Assembly (NCBI GenBank): GCA_023544645.1
Contig: JAMJFO010000005.1
Location: 1-64,000 of the forward strand
Direction of reading: 5' to 3'
Length of the DNA: 64,000 bases
Source of the DNA: Desulfobulbaceae bacterium
GTDB taxonomy: Bacteria > Desulfobacterota > Desulfobulbia > Desulfobulbales > Desulfobulbaceae
Shown here: positions 36,697-44,406 of the stretch, one piece after another
Numbering within the stretch: position 1 is the stretch's first letter
Layout: every line of letters starts with the position of its first letter
Position numbers and translations under genes: made by a program
The notes under the pieces: generated by a model
The model's input: the letters and a program-made list of their open reading frames with translations, nothing else
What the model was told of the DNA's origin: nothing
Database searches by the model: none

Positions 36697-37456
36697 CTGC
36701 TGCACCCGTGGTCTGGTTCTCAGCATCAGCGAACACAGTGAATCCGACAAGATCGTCACCTTTTACAGTCCTGATCTGGGAAAAGCGGCCGGCATCGCCA
36801 AGGGAGCCAAACGGAGCAAAAAAAGATTCGTCAACAAGCTGGAGGAGTTCTCGCTCCTCCGGATACTTTATACCCCTCCGAAAAGAGACAGTCTGCATTT
36901 TCTTCGTGAAGCCGAACTGGAGAATGCTTTTCTCTCGCTGCGGAACACCTATCCCCGATATGTTGCGGCAACATTTATCGGGGAACTGACCCTGCGTTTT
37001 ACCAGGGAGCACGATCCCGATCCAACCATCTTTGAACTCCTGCTCTGGGCCATACAGAATCTTGAAAACGGCCGCGCCCCCCTGGAGATATGCGCCCTTT
37101 TCCATCTCCGCATCCTGGGCGCGGCCGGTTACCAGCCGGTGCTCGACTGCTGCGGCGTCTGCGGAGAAACCATCCGGGCCGGACAGCGCTATGGGCTGCA
37201 CACCGGAGGAGGCGTCCTGGTATGCGATACATGCCGCGGCGCCATCCATGGAGGGTCCACGGCAATAACCGTCCAGACCCTTAAATTCCTGCATCACGCC
37301 CAGCGGGCGGAACTGGGAACCCTGGAGCGGCTGCGGCTGTCACCCAAAAACATTGCGGAGACCCTGGCAATCCTGCACAAATACACCCTGCACCTGCTCC
37401 AGCACGACATCCATTCATGGCAGCAGATCAGGACCCTGCTGGAATCCTCGAGGTAA
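36689..37456 (+). CDS. recO: DNA repair protein RecO
   Basis: RecO anneals single strands and loads RecA with RecR in the RecF pathway. The 255-residue product begins with the OB-fold (TRGLVLSISEHSESDKIVTF, then GIAKGAKRSKKRF), continues with the helical core and has a four-cysteine zinc site (CCGVCG and CDTC). The end matches the family. The ATG at 36689 overlaps the preceding gene by eight bases, so translation is coupled. Confidence 0.93.
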   Translation: MNNCCTRGLVLSISEHSESDKIVTFYSPDLGKAAGIAKGAKRSKKRFVNKLEEFSLLRILYTPPKRDSLHFLREAELENAFLSLRNTYPRYVAATFIGELTLRFTREHDPDPTIFELLLWAIQNLENGRAPLEICALFHLRILGAAGYQPVLDCCGVCGETIRAGQRYGLHTGGGVLVCDTCRGAIHGGSTAITVQTLKFLHHAQRAELGTLERLRLSPKNIAETLAILHKYTLHLLQHDIHSWQQIRTLLESSR

Positions 37457-37675
37457 AGTTTTCGCTATTCCGTCGCAACTTTTCACAGAACATACAACAA
37501 AACGCAATGATTACCAAAAAGGTTGCAAATGTTCCAGATACCGCAGATTTACACAGGCAAGGGCAGACTCCGGGTGCGAATGCCGCTATAGCAGGTATAG
37601 CAGGCTATGCGGTCATGAACAATCGTGCGAAGATGGGGCGCCTTTGCCCATTTGCTTCGCTTGAGCCTGGATTTA

Positions 37676-38611
37676 TTACTCAATATCCAGGTAGATAATC
37701 TCGCCGCTGTTTTCAATGACAAAAGATCCGTTTTCCAGCTCCATGACCAGCCCCCCGGAACTATCGACATCCCTGACCGTTGCCCGATACAGGGGACTGC
37801 GCACCACATCGTACCCATAAACAACCCGGCGGCCCAGTGAATCGGCCACGCCTTTCCAGGCCGCCACCACCGGATCCGGCGGGCTGCCCTGTCCGCCGTC
37901 TCTTTCCCAGGCCAGGGTCTGCTCCTCCTGGAAATGGATCAGGCCAAAATTCCATGCCAGGCGGGCAAGCAGCTCCAGGGTAAAGCGGTCCAGATCAACA
38001 GCAGCATGCAGCTCGTTTTGCATGCTGGTCGCGCTCACCTCCAATTCTGCCGGAAAGGAGGTATTGTTGCAGTTGATTCCTATGCCGACAAAATGATAGC
38101 AATCGCCGGGATGTTCTCCGGCAACTGTTTCACAGAGCACACCGCCTATCTTGCGGCCGCGGACATGGATATCATTCACCCACTTGACCGCGGCATCAAT
38201 GCCAAAGGCCCTGACGGCTTCACAGCTGGCAATACCGGCAGCCAGGGGAAGCAGGCGGGCAAAATCGGGCAGCAGGGTATCGGCCCAGGCCACGGCCATC
38301 CACAAACCGCCGGACGGCGCAAACCACTGCCGATCAAAACGGCCGCATCCCTCCAGCAGCCGGTGGGCTATCACCACGGTACCACTGGGCAGGGGATCAT
38401 TCTCCTGCCGCGCGCAGCCGATCATTTCCCGCAATCGCCCCATGCACCGAGGGAGGATGTCGTGCTGCTCGATCAGCCTGCCCAGGGGGGAACCATAGCG
38501 CAGCACCCTGTCGATTGTCCCGGGTGAAAAAAGAGAATATTGCTGCCGGAATTCCGGACTCTGCAGGTAGATTTTCAGGGAGGCGGTTAAACCGGGATGA
38601 GGAAAAAACAT
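37676..38611 (-). CDS. birA: Biotin--[acetyl-CoA-carboxylase] ligase
   Basis: BirA activates biotin as biotinyl-AMP and attaches it to a lysine of carboxyl-carrier domains. The 311-residue product shows the catalytic signature as GCGRFDRQWFAPSGGLWM, where the usual GRGR is changed to GCGRFDR, plus KWVNDIHVRGRKIGGVLCE and VGIGINCNN. It has no N-terminal DNA-binding domain of the E. coli type; residues 1-60 are instead a different helical stretch, so it is not a repressor. The next gene upstream encodes a protein with a biotinyl-like domain. The start ATG at 38611 is not strongly supported by a ribosome site. Confidence 0.88.
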   Translation of the reverse strand: MFFPHPGLTASLKIYLQSPEFRQQYSLFSPGTIDRVLRYGSPLGRLIEQHDILPRCMGRLREMIGCARQENDPLPSGTVVIAHRLLEGCGRFDRQWFAPSGGLWMAVAWADTLLPDFARLLPLAAGIASCEAVRAFGIDAAVKWVNDIHVRGRKIGGVLCETVAGEHPGDCYHFVGIGINCNNTSFPAELEVSATSMQNELHAAVDLDRFTLELLARLAWNFGLIHFQEEQTLAWERDGGQGSPPDPVVAAWKGVADSLGRRVVYGYDVVRSPLYRATVRDVDSSGGLVMELENGSFVIENSGEIIYLDIE

Positions 38612-38664
38612 GCTTGTTGAGGAAGTTATGTCGGCTTTTTCAGAATAAAGACTGGTTGAACAAA

Positions 38665-38736
38665 GGTAAATACTTACAGGACAGAGCAGCCACGCATTGC
38701 GCTTTTACCGACATTTATAGCGGTTACAGGGCGGCG
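38665..38736 (+). repeat. Dispersed intergenic repeat, copy B
   Basis: Same element as 11788-11859 and in the same orientation, with blocks ACAGAGCAGCCACGCATTGC, TTTTACCGACATTTATAGCG and GTTACAGGGCGGCG. It lies between birA and the biotinyl-like gene. The opposite-strand copy is at 40317-40386. Confidence 0.75.
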
Positions 38737-38754
38737 AAAAGTTTCCGGCGGGGA

Positions 38755-39405
38755 TCACTCCCATTCCGCCTTAACCCGGGTGATTATCTTCTGGATCAGC
38801 GGCAGTTTACTCTCACCGCACACCCCGATCAGCGGAGTCCCCTGGTCGATGCTGTCGCCCGGCTTGAAGTAGACGGAATGGATAATACCCGGTTCACCAT
38901 TATAGAATACCGGCGTATCCCTTTTCATCAGCGACATGGTGATGATTTCATCGCCCGGCTGGATATAGACCGAACGGGCGCCCTTCTGATCTATCCTGGA
39001 CTGGATATCCATGGCAAAATAGTAGCGGGCCCTTTCCGGCGCCGAAAACAGATACAGCACTTCCTGCAGAATGGATTCGATGATCTCTTTTTTCTTCAAA
39101 GGATGGCGGATGGTCATCAGCTTCTCACCCGCTTCAACAAACCGACCGTCAAGCTCTTTACGAAGGGCGGAGACGATCCCGTTGGTCTTTGAGGAAACAG
39201 CCTTGGTATTGTTTTCCCTGGTTATCCTGTACAGGCTGGTTCCAGGGATGTGCCTCCATTCACCGGTTACGCCCTCGACTTCGGCGCCCTCATCGACCAG
39301 GAACTGCACCTGCCCGGCATGGACAGCAAACATATCCACATAGTGAAAAGGATCGGAGCGGTAGCGGCTGAAAATCTCGTCGAAATGTATATCCTGTTGC
39401 GACAC
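38755..39405 (-). CDS. Biotinyl/lipoyl-like domain protein without the target lysine motif
   Basis: The 216-residue product has two beta-barrel-like halves with the spacing of biotinyl/lipoyl domains: TKAVSSKTNGIVSALRKE (about 65-85), and GEPGIIHSVYFKPGDSIDQG (about 170-190). The first half has Ser-Ser-Lys-Thr where carboxyl carriers have Met-Lys-Met; SSK may still allow modification of that Lys. It has no membrane segment. It is encoded upstream of birA on the same strand, with one dispersed-repeat copy between them. Members are known in deltaproteobacteria as biotin-attachment proteins, but a function is not assigned. Confidence 0.7.
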   Translation of the reverse strand: MSQQDIHFDEIFSRYRSDPFHYVDMFAVHAGQVQFLVDEGAEVEGVTGEWRHIPGTSLYRITRENNTKAVSSKTNGIVSALRKELDGRFVEAGEKLMTIRHPLKKKEIIESILQEVLYLFSAPERARYYFAMDIQSRIDQKGARSVYIQPGDEIITMSLMKRDTPVFYNGEPGIIHSVYFKPGDSIDQGTPLIGVCGESKLPLIQKIITRVKAEWE

Positions 39406-39474
39406 GGTAATTCAGGGTATGATTATGGCTTCAGGGCCGTTGATAATTGTCTGTGGACATGGTGGAAAATTGTA

Positions 39475-39999
39475 TCAGTGACCTGTGGGAATCTGTTCTC
39501 CGTGGCCGGTTTCCATAGTCCCGCCATACCCGTCGTCCAGGTGACGATCCAGAGTGAAAAACGGTCTTTTGACCGGCTGGAAATCGGTGATACCGCACTG
39601 CAGAGCCCGGGCATTGCTGTTGACAAACCGCCTGGAGACCGAAGAGAGCTGCGCTTGATGCATGGCCGGAATCGTTTCAGCAAGATTCCATACATGCCTG
39701 TCCCGGTAGATGCCGTTTTCATCCATAAACTCACAAAGAACAGTGATATTTTTTATACTGTGGTCCGAATTATTCCGGATGAGAAAATCCGCCGCCACCA
39801 TATTATTCATGCCTTCACTGATCTGAAATTTCGCCAGCTGGATATCATGCAGAATCTTCCCGGCCTCTTGCGACGGCTCGGGTTCACAGACGAATAACCC
39901 TTTGGGGGCAAGCACTGAACCGACCTGAGTGACAGAAAAAATAGCCAGCGCTGCCAAAACGATGCACAGGACCAGATTGGCCCAGTATTGCCTGGTCAT
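39475..39999 (-). CDS. Membrane-anchored protein of unknown function
   Basis: The ATG at 39999 is supported by AAGGAGG five bases upstream. The 174-residue product has an N-terminal hydrophobic segment (about 7-25) and a periplasmic part of about 145 residues with an immunoglobulin-like stretch: AADFLIRNNSDHSIKNITVLC (split by short turns), then FMDENGIYRD and a second strand set ending QCGITDFQ. This resembles FxLYD-type domains that follow membrane anchors, judged by pattern only. It stands alone, ending 69 bases before the biotinyl-like gene starts. Confidence 0.6.
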   Translation of the reverse strand: MTRQYWANLVLCIVLAALAIFSVTQVGSVLAPKGLFVCEPEPSQEAGKILHDIQLAKFQISEGMNNMVAADFLIRNNSDHSIKNITVLCEFMDENGIYRDRHVWNLAETIPAMHQAQLSSVSRRFVNSNARALQCGITDFQPVKRPFFTLDRHLDDGYGGTMETGHGEQIPTGH

Positions 40000-40205
40000 G
40001 TTTCCTCCTTGCACAACTCGATGAACTCCCTGTAAGCCGGAAAGACTCCATGGGCGCCACGTTGCACCAAGCGGCTGAAATACTGATCCGACGGCGGGAC
40101 AGGTCTTTGCGCGGACGACAACCCTGGTTTTCCCACCGTTTTTCCTCCTGCATTGTATACTTTCAGTTTGACAAGATAGCAAGGCTATTTTACACCTGTC
40201 CGGAC

Positions 40206-40338
40206 GTAAGCGTTCACAGGAGACCGCATCCAGGAGCCCCGCAGACTCGCTTACCTCTTTGCCATCGGCCGGTCCGTAAACCTGATGTACAGCGGCCGGC
40301 CTCTTTCGCGGATCTGCGACGCCCTGTGAGCGCTTGCC
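40206..40338. repeat. Imperfect intergenic palindrome upstream of cmoA
   Basis: GTAAGCGTTCACAGG (40206-40220) pairs with CCTGTGAGCGCTTGCC (40323-40338) with two mismatches. Between them lies GACTCGCTTACC (40244-40255), whose complement GGTAAGCGAGTC matches the apex motif of the palindromes at 17889 and 56473. Its right arm overlaps dispersed repeat copy C. Confidence 0.6.
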
Positions 40339-40386
40339 AATGCTGATAAAATGCAATGCGTGGTTGCCTTGCCGTGCGTGTTTACG
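40317..40386 (-). repeat. Dispersed intergenic repeat, copy C
   Basis: Inverse orientation of copies A (11788) and B (38665). Shared blocks are CGCCCTGT, AATGC-AATGCGTGG-TGC and a GTG-GTGTTTACG end. It lies directly upstream of cmoA. Confidence 0.7.
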
Positions 40387-40419
40387 TCTCTACCACGCAC
40401 CCAACTGTGGACCAGATAT

Positions 40420-41157
40420 ATGAACAAGGATAAACTTTTCGAATCCGGCTCTGTTCAGGAAGATTTCACTTTCAACGACAGCGTCGCCGAGGTCTTCGAT
40501 GACATGCTCAATCGCTCGGTCCCGTATTATTCGGCCGTGATTGACGGCATCGTCGGTCTGCTTCAGCATCAATCTGTTTCAGGCCGAACCATATACGACC
40601 TGGGCTGTTCAACCGGAACCACCCTGCTTGAGCTTGCCCGGCGGCTGCCGGACAGCGGCTGCCGGTTTGTCGGCATAGACAAAGCCCCGGCCATGATAAA
40701 CAAAGCCCGGCAAAAGGCCGAAATGTTATCCATGCCGGCATCGGTGCAATTCAAAGTAGGCGATATTACCACAGCCGACCTTGACGACGCGGGAGCAATC
40801 CTCTGCAACTACACCCTGCAATTCATCCGCCCCATGGCCAGGCTGCAGTTTGTCCGCAGGCTGTATAACGCGCTGCCGGCCGGGGGCATGTGCATTGTCA
40901 GCGAAAAAGTGATCTGCCACGACCGGAAGCTGAACCGTGACTTCATCAACATGCACCACCGGTTCAAGCGGCGCCAGGGATACTCCGAACTTGAAATCGC
41001 GGCAAAAAGAGAAGCCCTGGAAAATGTGCTGGTCCCTTTTTCCATCGAGGAGAATATCGATCTTCTGCGTCAGTCCGGCTTCCAAGCGGTGGAAACGTTT
41101 TTTCAGTGGTTCAATTTTGCCTCCTTTGTTGCCCTGAAGGAAGAATGCCTGCGATGA
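40420..41157 (+). CDS. cmoA: Carboxy-S-adenosyl-L-methionine synthase
   Basis: CmoA makes carboxy-SAM from SAM and prephenate for the wobble modification cmo5U34 of tRNA. The 245-residue length equals that of the E. coli enzyme (247). Visible features are FNDSVAEVFDDMLNRSVPYY, the SAM-binding loop YDLGCSTGTTLLEL and IDKAPAMINKAR, then NYTLQFIRP. The start is the ATG at 40420. It overlaps cmoB by four bases as ATGA. Confidence 0.93.
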   Translation: MNKDKLFESGSVQEDFTFNDSVAEVFDDMLNRSVPYYSAVIDGIVGLLQHQSVSGRTIYDLGCSTGTTLLELARRLPDSGCRFVGIDKAPAMINKARQKAEMLSMPASVQFKVGDITTADLDDAGAILCNYTLQFIRPMARLQFVRRLYNALPAGGMCIVSEKVICHDRKLNRDFINMHHRFKRRQGYSELEIAAKREALENVLVPFSIEENIDLLRQSGFQAVETFFQWFNFASFVALKEECLR

Positions 41158-42110
41158 ACTATCTGGACCTCCTCCCCTCTGCCCGGCATGATGCGGTTCT
41201 TGCGCTGCAGGAGCAAAAGCGTTGCTGGATCAGCCAGACCAAAAAAGGATTCCTCCGCTACCGGCAGCCCGGTGAATCGGTCAGCCACATCAAGGCGTCT
41301 TGGTGCGACTTCTCCGGAGATGTCATCCATATCGGCCGGCCCGGAGAGGTTGACGAAACGGACCGGCAGAAGATACTCCAGGCCATGCGCTCCTTCATGC
41401 CCTGGCGCAAAGGTCCTTTCAGGGTTTTCGGCATTGATATTGACGCGGAATGGCGCAGTGAACGGAAATGGAACCGGCTGCTGCCGGAAATTCCTCCGCT
41501 GGCCGGCAAGCTGATAGCCGATATCGGCTGCAACAACGGGTATTACATGTTCCGGGCCGCGCATCATCAGCCCCGCCTGGTCCTGGGTTTTGAACCCTAC
41601 GTTCAGCATTATTACACCTTCCGCACCCTCAATGGTTTTGCCGGCCAGGGCAGCCTCGAGATCGAACTCTTCGGGGTCGAGGATCTGCACCTGTTCCCGC
41701 AATGCTTTGATGTCATCTTTCTCCTGGGCATAATCTATCATCGGCCATCTCCCATCGACGCGCTGCGGGACATATTCACCGCCCTGAAGCCCGGGGGAAC
41801 CCTGCTGCTTGAATCACAGGCCATTCCGGGAGAAGAGCCCGTGGCCCTTTTTCCGGAAAGCACCTACGCCAAGGTGCCCGGCACCTGGTTCATACCCACC
41901 GGCGCCTGTCTATACAACTGGCTCAAACGAACCGGTTTCAGCAACATCAAGCTCTTCTGCAGCCATCCGATGAGCAGTGATGAACAGCGGCGGACCGACT
42001 GGATGATTTTCGAATCCTATGAAGATTTTATTGACAAGGAAAACCCTGAGCTTACTATAGAGAAGTATCCTGCCCCATGGCGGGTTTTTTTTAAGGCTGA
42101 AAAGAGATAA
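41154..42110 (+). CDS. cmoB: tRNA U34 carboxymethyltransferase
   Basis: CmoB transfers the carboxymethyl group of carboxy-SAM to 5-hydroxyuridine 34 of tRNA. The 318-residue product (E. coli 323) contains SERKWNRLLP, the methyltransferase loop IADIGCNNGYYMFR, then VLGFEPYVQHYYTF and VIFLLGIIYHRPSP. The ATG at 41154 overlaps the cmoA stop, so the two genes are translationally coupled. Such pairs are common in gammaproteobacteria and less so in deltaproteobacteria. Confidence 0.93.
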   Translation: MNYLDLLPSARHDAVLALQEQKRCWISQTKKGFLRYRQPGESVSHIKASWCDFSGDVIHIGRPGEVDETDRQKILQAMRSFMPWRKGPFRVFGIDIDAEWRSERKWNRLLPEIPPLAGKLIADIGCNNGYYMFRAAHHQPRLVLGFEPYVQHYYTFRTLNGFAGQGSLEIELFGVEDLHLFPQCFDVIFLLGIIYHRPSPIDALRDIFTALKPGGTLLLESQAIPGEEPVALFPESTYAKVPGTWFIPTGACLYNWLKRTGFSNIKLFCSHPMSSDEQRRTDWMIFESYEDFIDKENPELTIEKYPAPWRVFFKAEKR

Positions 42111-42242
42111 CCTCATGAAATGCCGGGAAAGGGCACAGGCAGACAGGTACCGGCACACATTGCCGCGCTGATCCTTTGCCGGAGCAGCCATGTATGAGGC
42201 GACAAAAGAGCAATCATCTCTCAACACAAACAGGTGAAAATT

Positions 42243-42788
42243 ATGAAAAGTGAAGAGTGTACATTATACCATGGTGGACTCAAAGGCGCGGAATCTGTTT
42301 TTGGTGAAACAGCCGAGCAATACGGTCTTAACGAAATCATATTCACTTTCGACGGCCATAAGCTGGGCAGGGACAGGAACTCCGTCGTTCTCAGCGATGC
42401 AGACCTGCAGCGGGGAGATATCAGCATGGAGATCGCCTCCCGGATGATGAATCGGACCTACTACGAAACGGACAAGATCCGCAAGGTCCTGCAAACCATC
42501 TTCCACATGGTCAACAAGGGACACCAGGTTTTCGTCATCGGCATCATACTTGATGACAACTCGGTCAAGGGTGGCACCGGCTGGGCAGTTGAGCTGGCCA
42601 AACTCTTTAACCGTCCTCTCCACGTCTTCGATCAGAACCGCAACCAGTGGTTTACCTGGAAGGACGGTTCCTGGACTGAAGATACTCCCAAGATCACCTA
42701 TACAACCCTGGTCGGGTCCGGAACCCGCTATCTGAGCGAAGAAGGCCGTTCAGCCATTGAAAAGCTTTTTGCCGACTCCTTCAACTAG
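42243..42788 (+). CDS. SLOG-like Rossmann-fold protein of unknown function
   Basis: The ATG at 42243 follows AGGTG by seven bases; an earlier in-frame start at 42234 is less likely. The 181-residue product has a nucleotide-binding-like N-terminus (YHGGLKGAESVFGE), and in the second half a glycine motif SVKGGTGWAVELAKLF followed by the HVFDQ strand. This resembles the SLOG superfamily (molybdenum-carrier/LOG/DprA type), where GGT followed by a helix binds a nucleotide or related ligand. The assignment is by pattern and not certain. It is alone, with a strong stem-loop after its stop. Confidence 0.6.
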   Translation: MKSEECTLYHGGLKGAESVFGETAEQYGLNEIIFTFDGHKLGRDRNSVVLSDADLQRGDISMEIASRMMNRTYYETDKIRKVLQTIFHMVNKGHQVFVIGIILDDNSVKGGTGWAVELAKLFNRPLHVFDQNRNQWFTWKDGSWTEDTPKITYTTLVGSGTRYLSEEGRSAIEKLFADSFN

Positions 42789-42802
42789 TTCAACCTCACA
42801 AC

Positions 42803-42827
42803 GGCGGCCGGTTTCCTGCCGGCCGCC
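42803..42827 (+). terminator. Stem-loop after the SLOG-like gene
   Basis: GGCGGCCGG (42803-42811) and CCGGCCGCC (42819-42827) form a perfect 9-bp GC stem with a 7-base loop, 15 bases past the stop. There is no T run after it, so it may act as an mRNA-end stabiliser or an inefficient terminator. Confidence 0.5.
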
Positions 42828-42981
42828 TGCATCAAGCCGCCATTATAACCGCTTCAGGGGCATCATCTCCGTAACGGATGAATCATATTGCAAAAGAACG
42901 GCAACATGGATATGATGGCTTACAAAATCGAGCTCGGCAACCAACAGTCGTGCATCCCCCGGAAAAAAAAATCAGAAAAGA

Positions 42982-43896
42982 ATGGCTCAGGACAAGCTCC
43001 ATATCATAATCACCGGTGAACAGGGCAATGGACGCTCTTTTGCCGTCTGCAAAAAAACAGCCCGGCGTACGATCATTGCCGTTCTTTCGATCTCCATCAT
43101 CCTGATCCTGGGCTTTCTGGCCGGTATTGCTTTTTTCAGCCAGAACCTGAATCTCTCCTCAAAAAACAGAGTTCTTGACAGCCGGCTCGTAGAAACGATG
43201 ACGGCGCTTGACGAAATCCAGGCCTCCAGAACCAATCTCATTGCCAGATACGAAGACAAAATAGCAAGGCTGGAGGAAGACCGCGAGAATCTGCTGGAAA
43301 GCAGCATCAGCAGGCTTGACGAGAAAAGCAAGGTCATCGAAAAGGTCATGGACAATATCGGGGTAGAGGTAAAAATAGAGGAAGACCCGAATCACAGCGG
43401 CGGGCCCTATATCTCTCCTGATGAACAATATTGCGATCAATTGATCCTCAAGGCTGACCGCTACCTGGAAGTATTGAACAAGATCCCGCTGGGCCGGCCG
43501 GTTCCGGGAAAAATAAGTTCAAAGTTCGGCAACAGGACCGACCCGATCAAGAAGAGACAAGCCTTCCACCCGGGGATCGACTTTCGCGGCAACACCGGCG
43601 ATGAGATCAAGGCAACCGCCGACGCGGTGGTGAAGACCGCCGCCTCCAACAACGTGCTGGGCAACCATATCATACTAGCCCATGGCAATGGATATGAGTC
43701 CATCTTCGCCCATCTGCACAAGCGACTGGTAAAAAAAGGCGACAAAGTCAAACGGGGCCAGGTTATCGGCCACATCGGAAATACCGGGCGCAGTACCGGG
43801 TCCCACCTCCACTACGGGATCCGCTACAACAAAAAATCAATCGATCCCATGAAATACCTCCAGGTTGCCGACCTGACCCTCAGCCTCAGCAAGTAA
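42982..43896 (+). CDS. M23 family peptidase (LytM-type) with membrane anchor and coiled coil
   Basis: The 304-residue product has one membrane segment (about 29-52), a coiled coil (about 60-125) and a C-terminal peptidase M23 domain. Zinc ligands are visible in FHPGIDFRG and HLHYGIRY, and the general-base region is HGNGYESIFAHL. Such proteins cut peptidoglycan cross-links in the periplasm or act as cell-wall amidase activators. The bactofilin gene follows 20 bases downstream; this pair is widespread, and in curved or prosthecate bacteria it localises peptidoglycan remodelling to a bactofilin scaffold. Confidence 0.92.
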   Translation: MAQDKLHIIITGEQGNGRSFAVCKKTARRTIIAVLSISIILILGFLAGIAFFSQNLNLSSKNRVLDSRLVETMTALDEIQASRTNLIARYEDKIARLEEDRENLLESSISRLDEKSKVIEKVMDNIGVEVKIEEDPNHSGGPYISPDEQYCDQLILKADRYLEVLNKIPLGRPVPGKISSKFGNRTDPIKKRQAFHPGIDFRGNTGDEIKATADAVVKTAASNNVLGNHIILAHGNGYESIFAHLHKRLVKKGDKVKRGQVIGHIGNTGRSTGSHLHYGIRYNKKSIDPMKYLQVADLTLSLSK

Positions 43897-43916
43897 AAGA
43901 GCATACAGGAGAGAAC

Positions 43917-44390
43917 ATGTCACTATTCAATAAAAAAGATTCTGATCCCCAAGAAGCTGCGGCGGCCCCGACCAGAGCCGCCAAAACATCGGGCGATGTC
44001 ATTTCCTCAATCATCTCTACAGATATGCGGGTAACCGGGGAACTGAGCTTTAAAGGCAAAACCAGGGTTGACGGCACAGTCGAAGGAAACATCAAGGGAG
44101 AGCATTTGATCCTGAGCGAATCGGGCAAGATCCACGGGGATCTTGAGCTCGCCAGCCTGATCTGCCACGGCACCATCGAAGGCAATGTCAAGGCCCAGAG
44201 GGTAACGGCGCACAGCAGCGCCTCCCTCAAGGGGAACCTGATTGCGACCAGCCTGACGGTTGAATCCGGCGCCAGGCTCAACGGTGAAGTTTCCTCATCA
44301 TCGCAGCCGCAGCAACAGCCGCAGTCGAAAACTCCGCCGCCGGCAGCACCCCAGAAAGCAGAACCGGAAAAAAAGGACGCGCCTAACTGA
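43917..44390 (+). CDS. Bactofilin (polymer-forming cytoskeletal protein)
   Basis: This 157-residue protein has the bactofilin right-handed beta-helix core (about 30-120) with regular short strands (ISTDMRVTGELSFKGKTRVD, TVEGNIKGEHLILSESGKIH and VKAQRVTAHSSASLKGNL), between a polar N-terminal tail and a Gln/Pro/Lys-rich C-terminal tail. It polymerises without nucleotide and scaffolds cell-wall enzymes at the membrane. The gene follows the M23 peptidase gene and is convergent with mnmE, whose end lies only 16 bases away. Confidence 0.92.
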   Translation: MSLFNKKDSDPQEAAAAPTRAAKTSGDVISSIISTDMRVTGELSFKGKTRVDGTVEGNIKGEHLILSESGKIHGDLELASLICHGTIEGNVKAQRVTAHSSASLKGNLIATSLTVESGARLNGEVSSSSQPQQQPQSKTPPPAAPQKAEPEKKDAPN

Positions 44391-44406
44391 TTTTATTCAG
44401 CTCCGC

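Larger units (their letters stand above)
40000..40419. other. Divergent intergenic region holding two repeat elements
   Basis: The region lies between the membrane-anchored protein (minus) and cmoA (plus). It contains the inverted repeat at 40206-40338 with the shared apex motif and the dispersed repeat copy C at 40317-40386. Upstream frames reaching into it lack ribosome sites. Confidence 0.6.
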
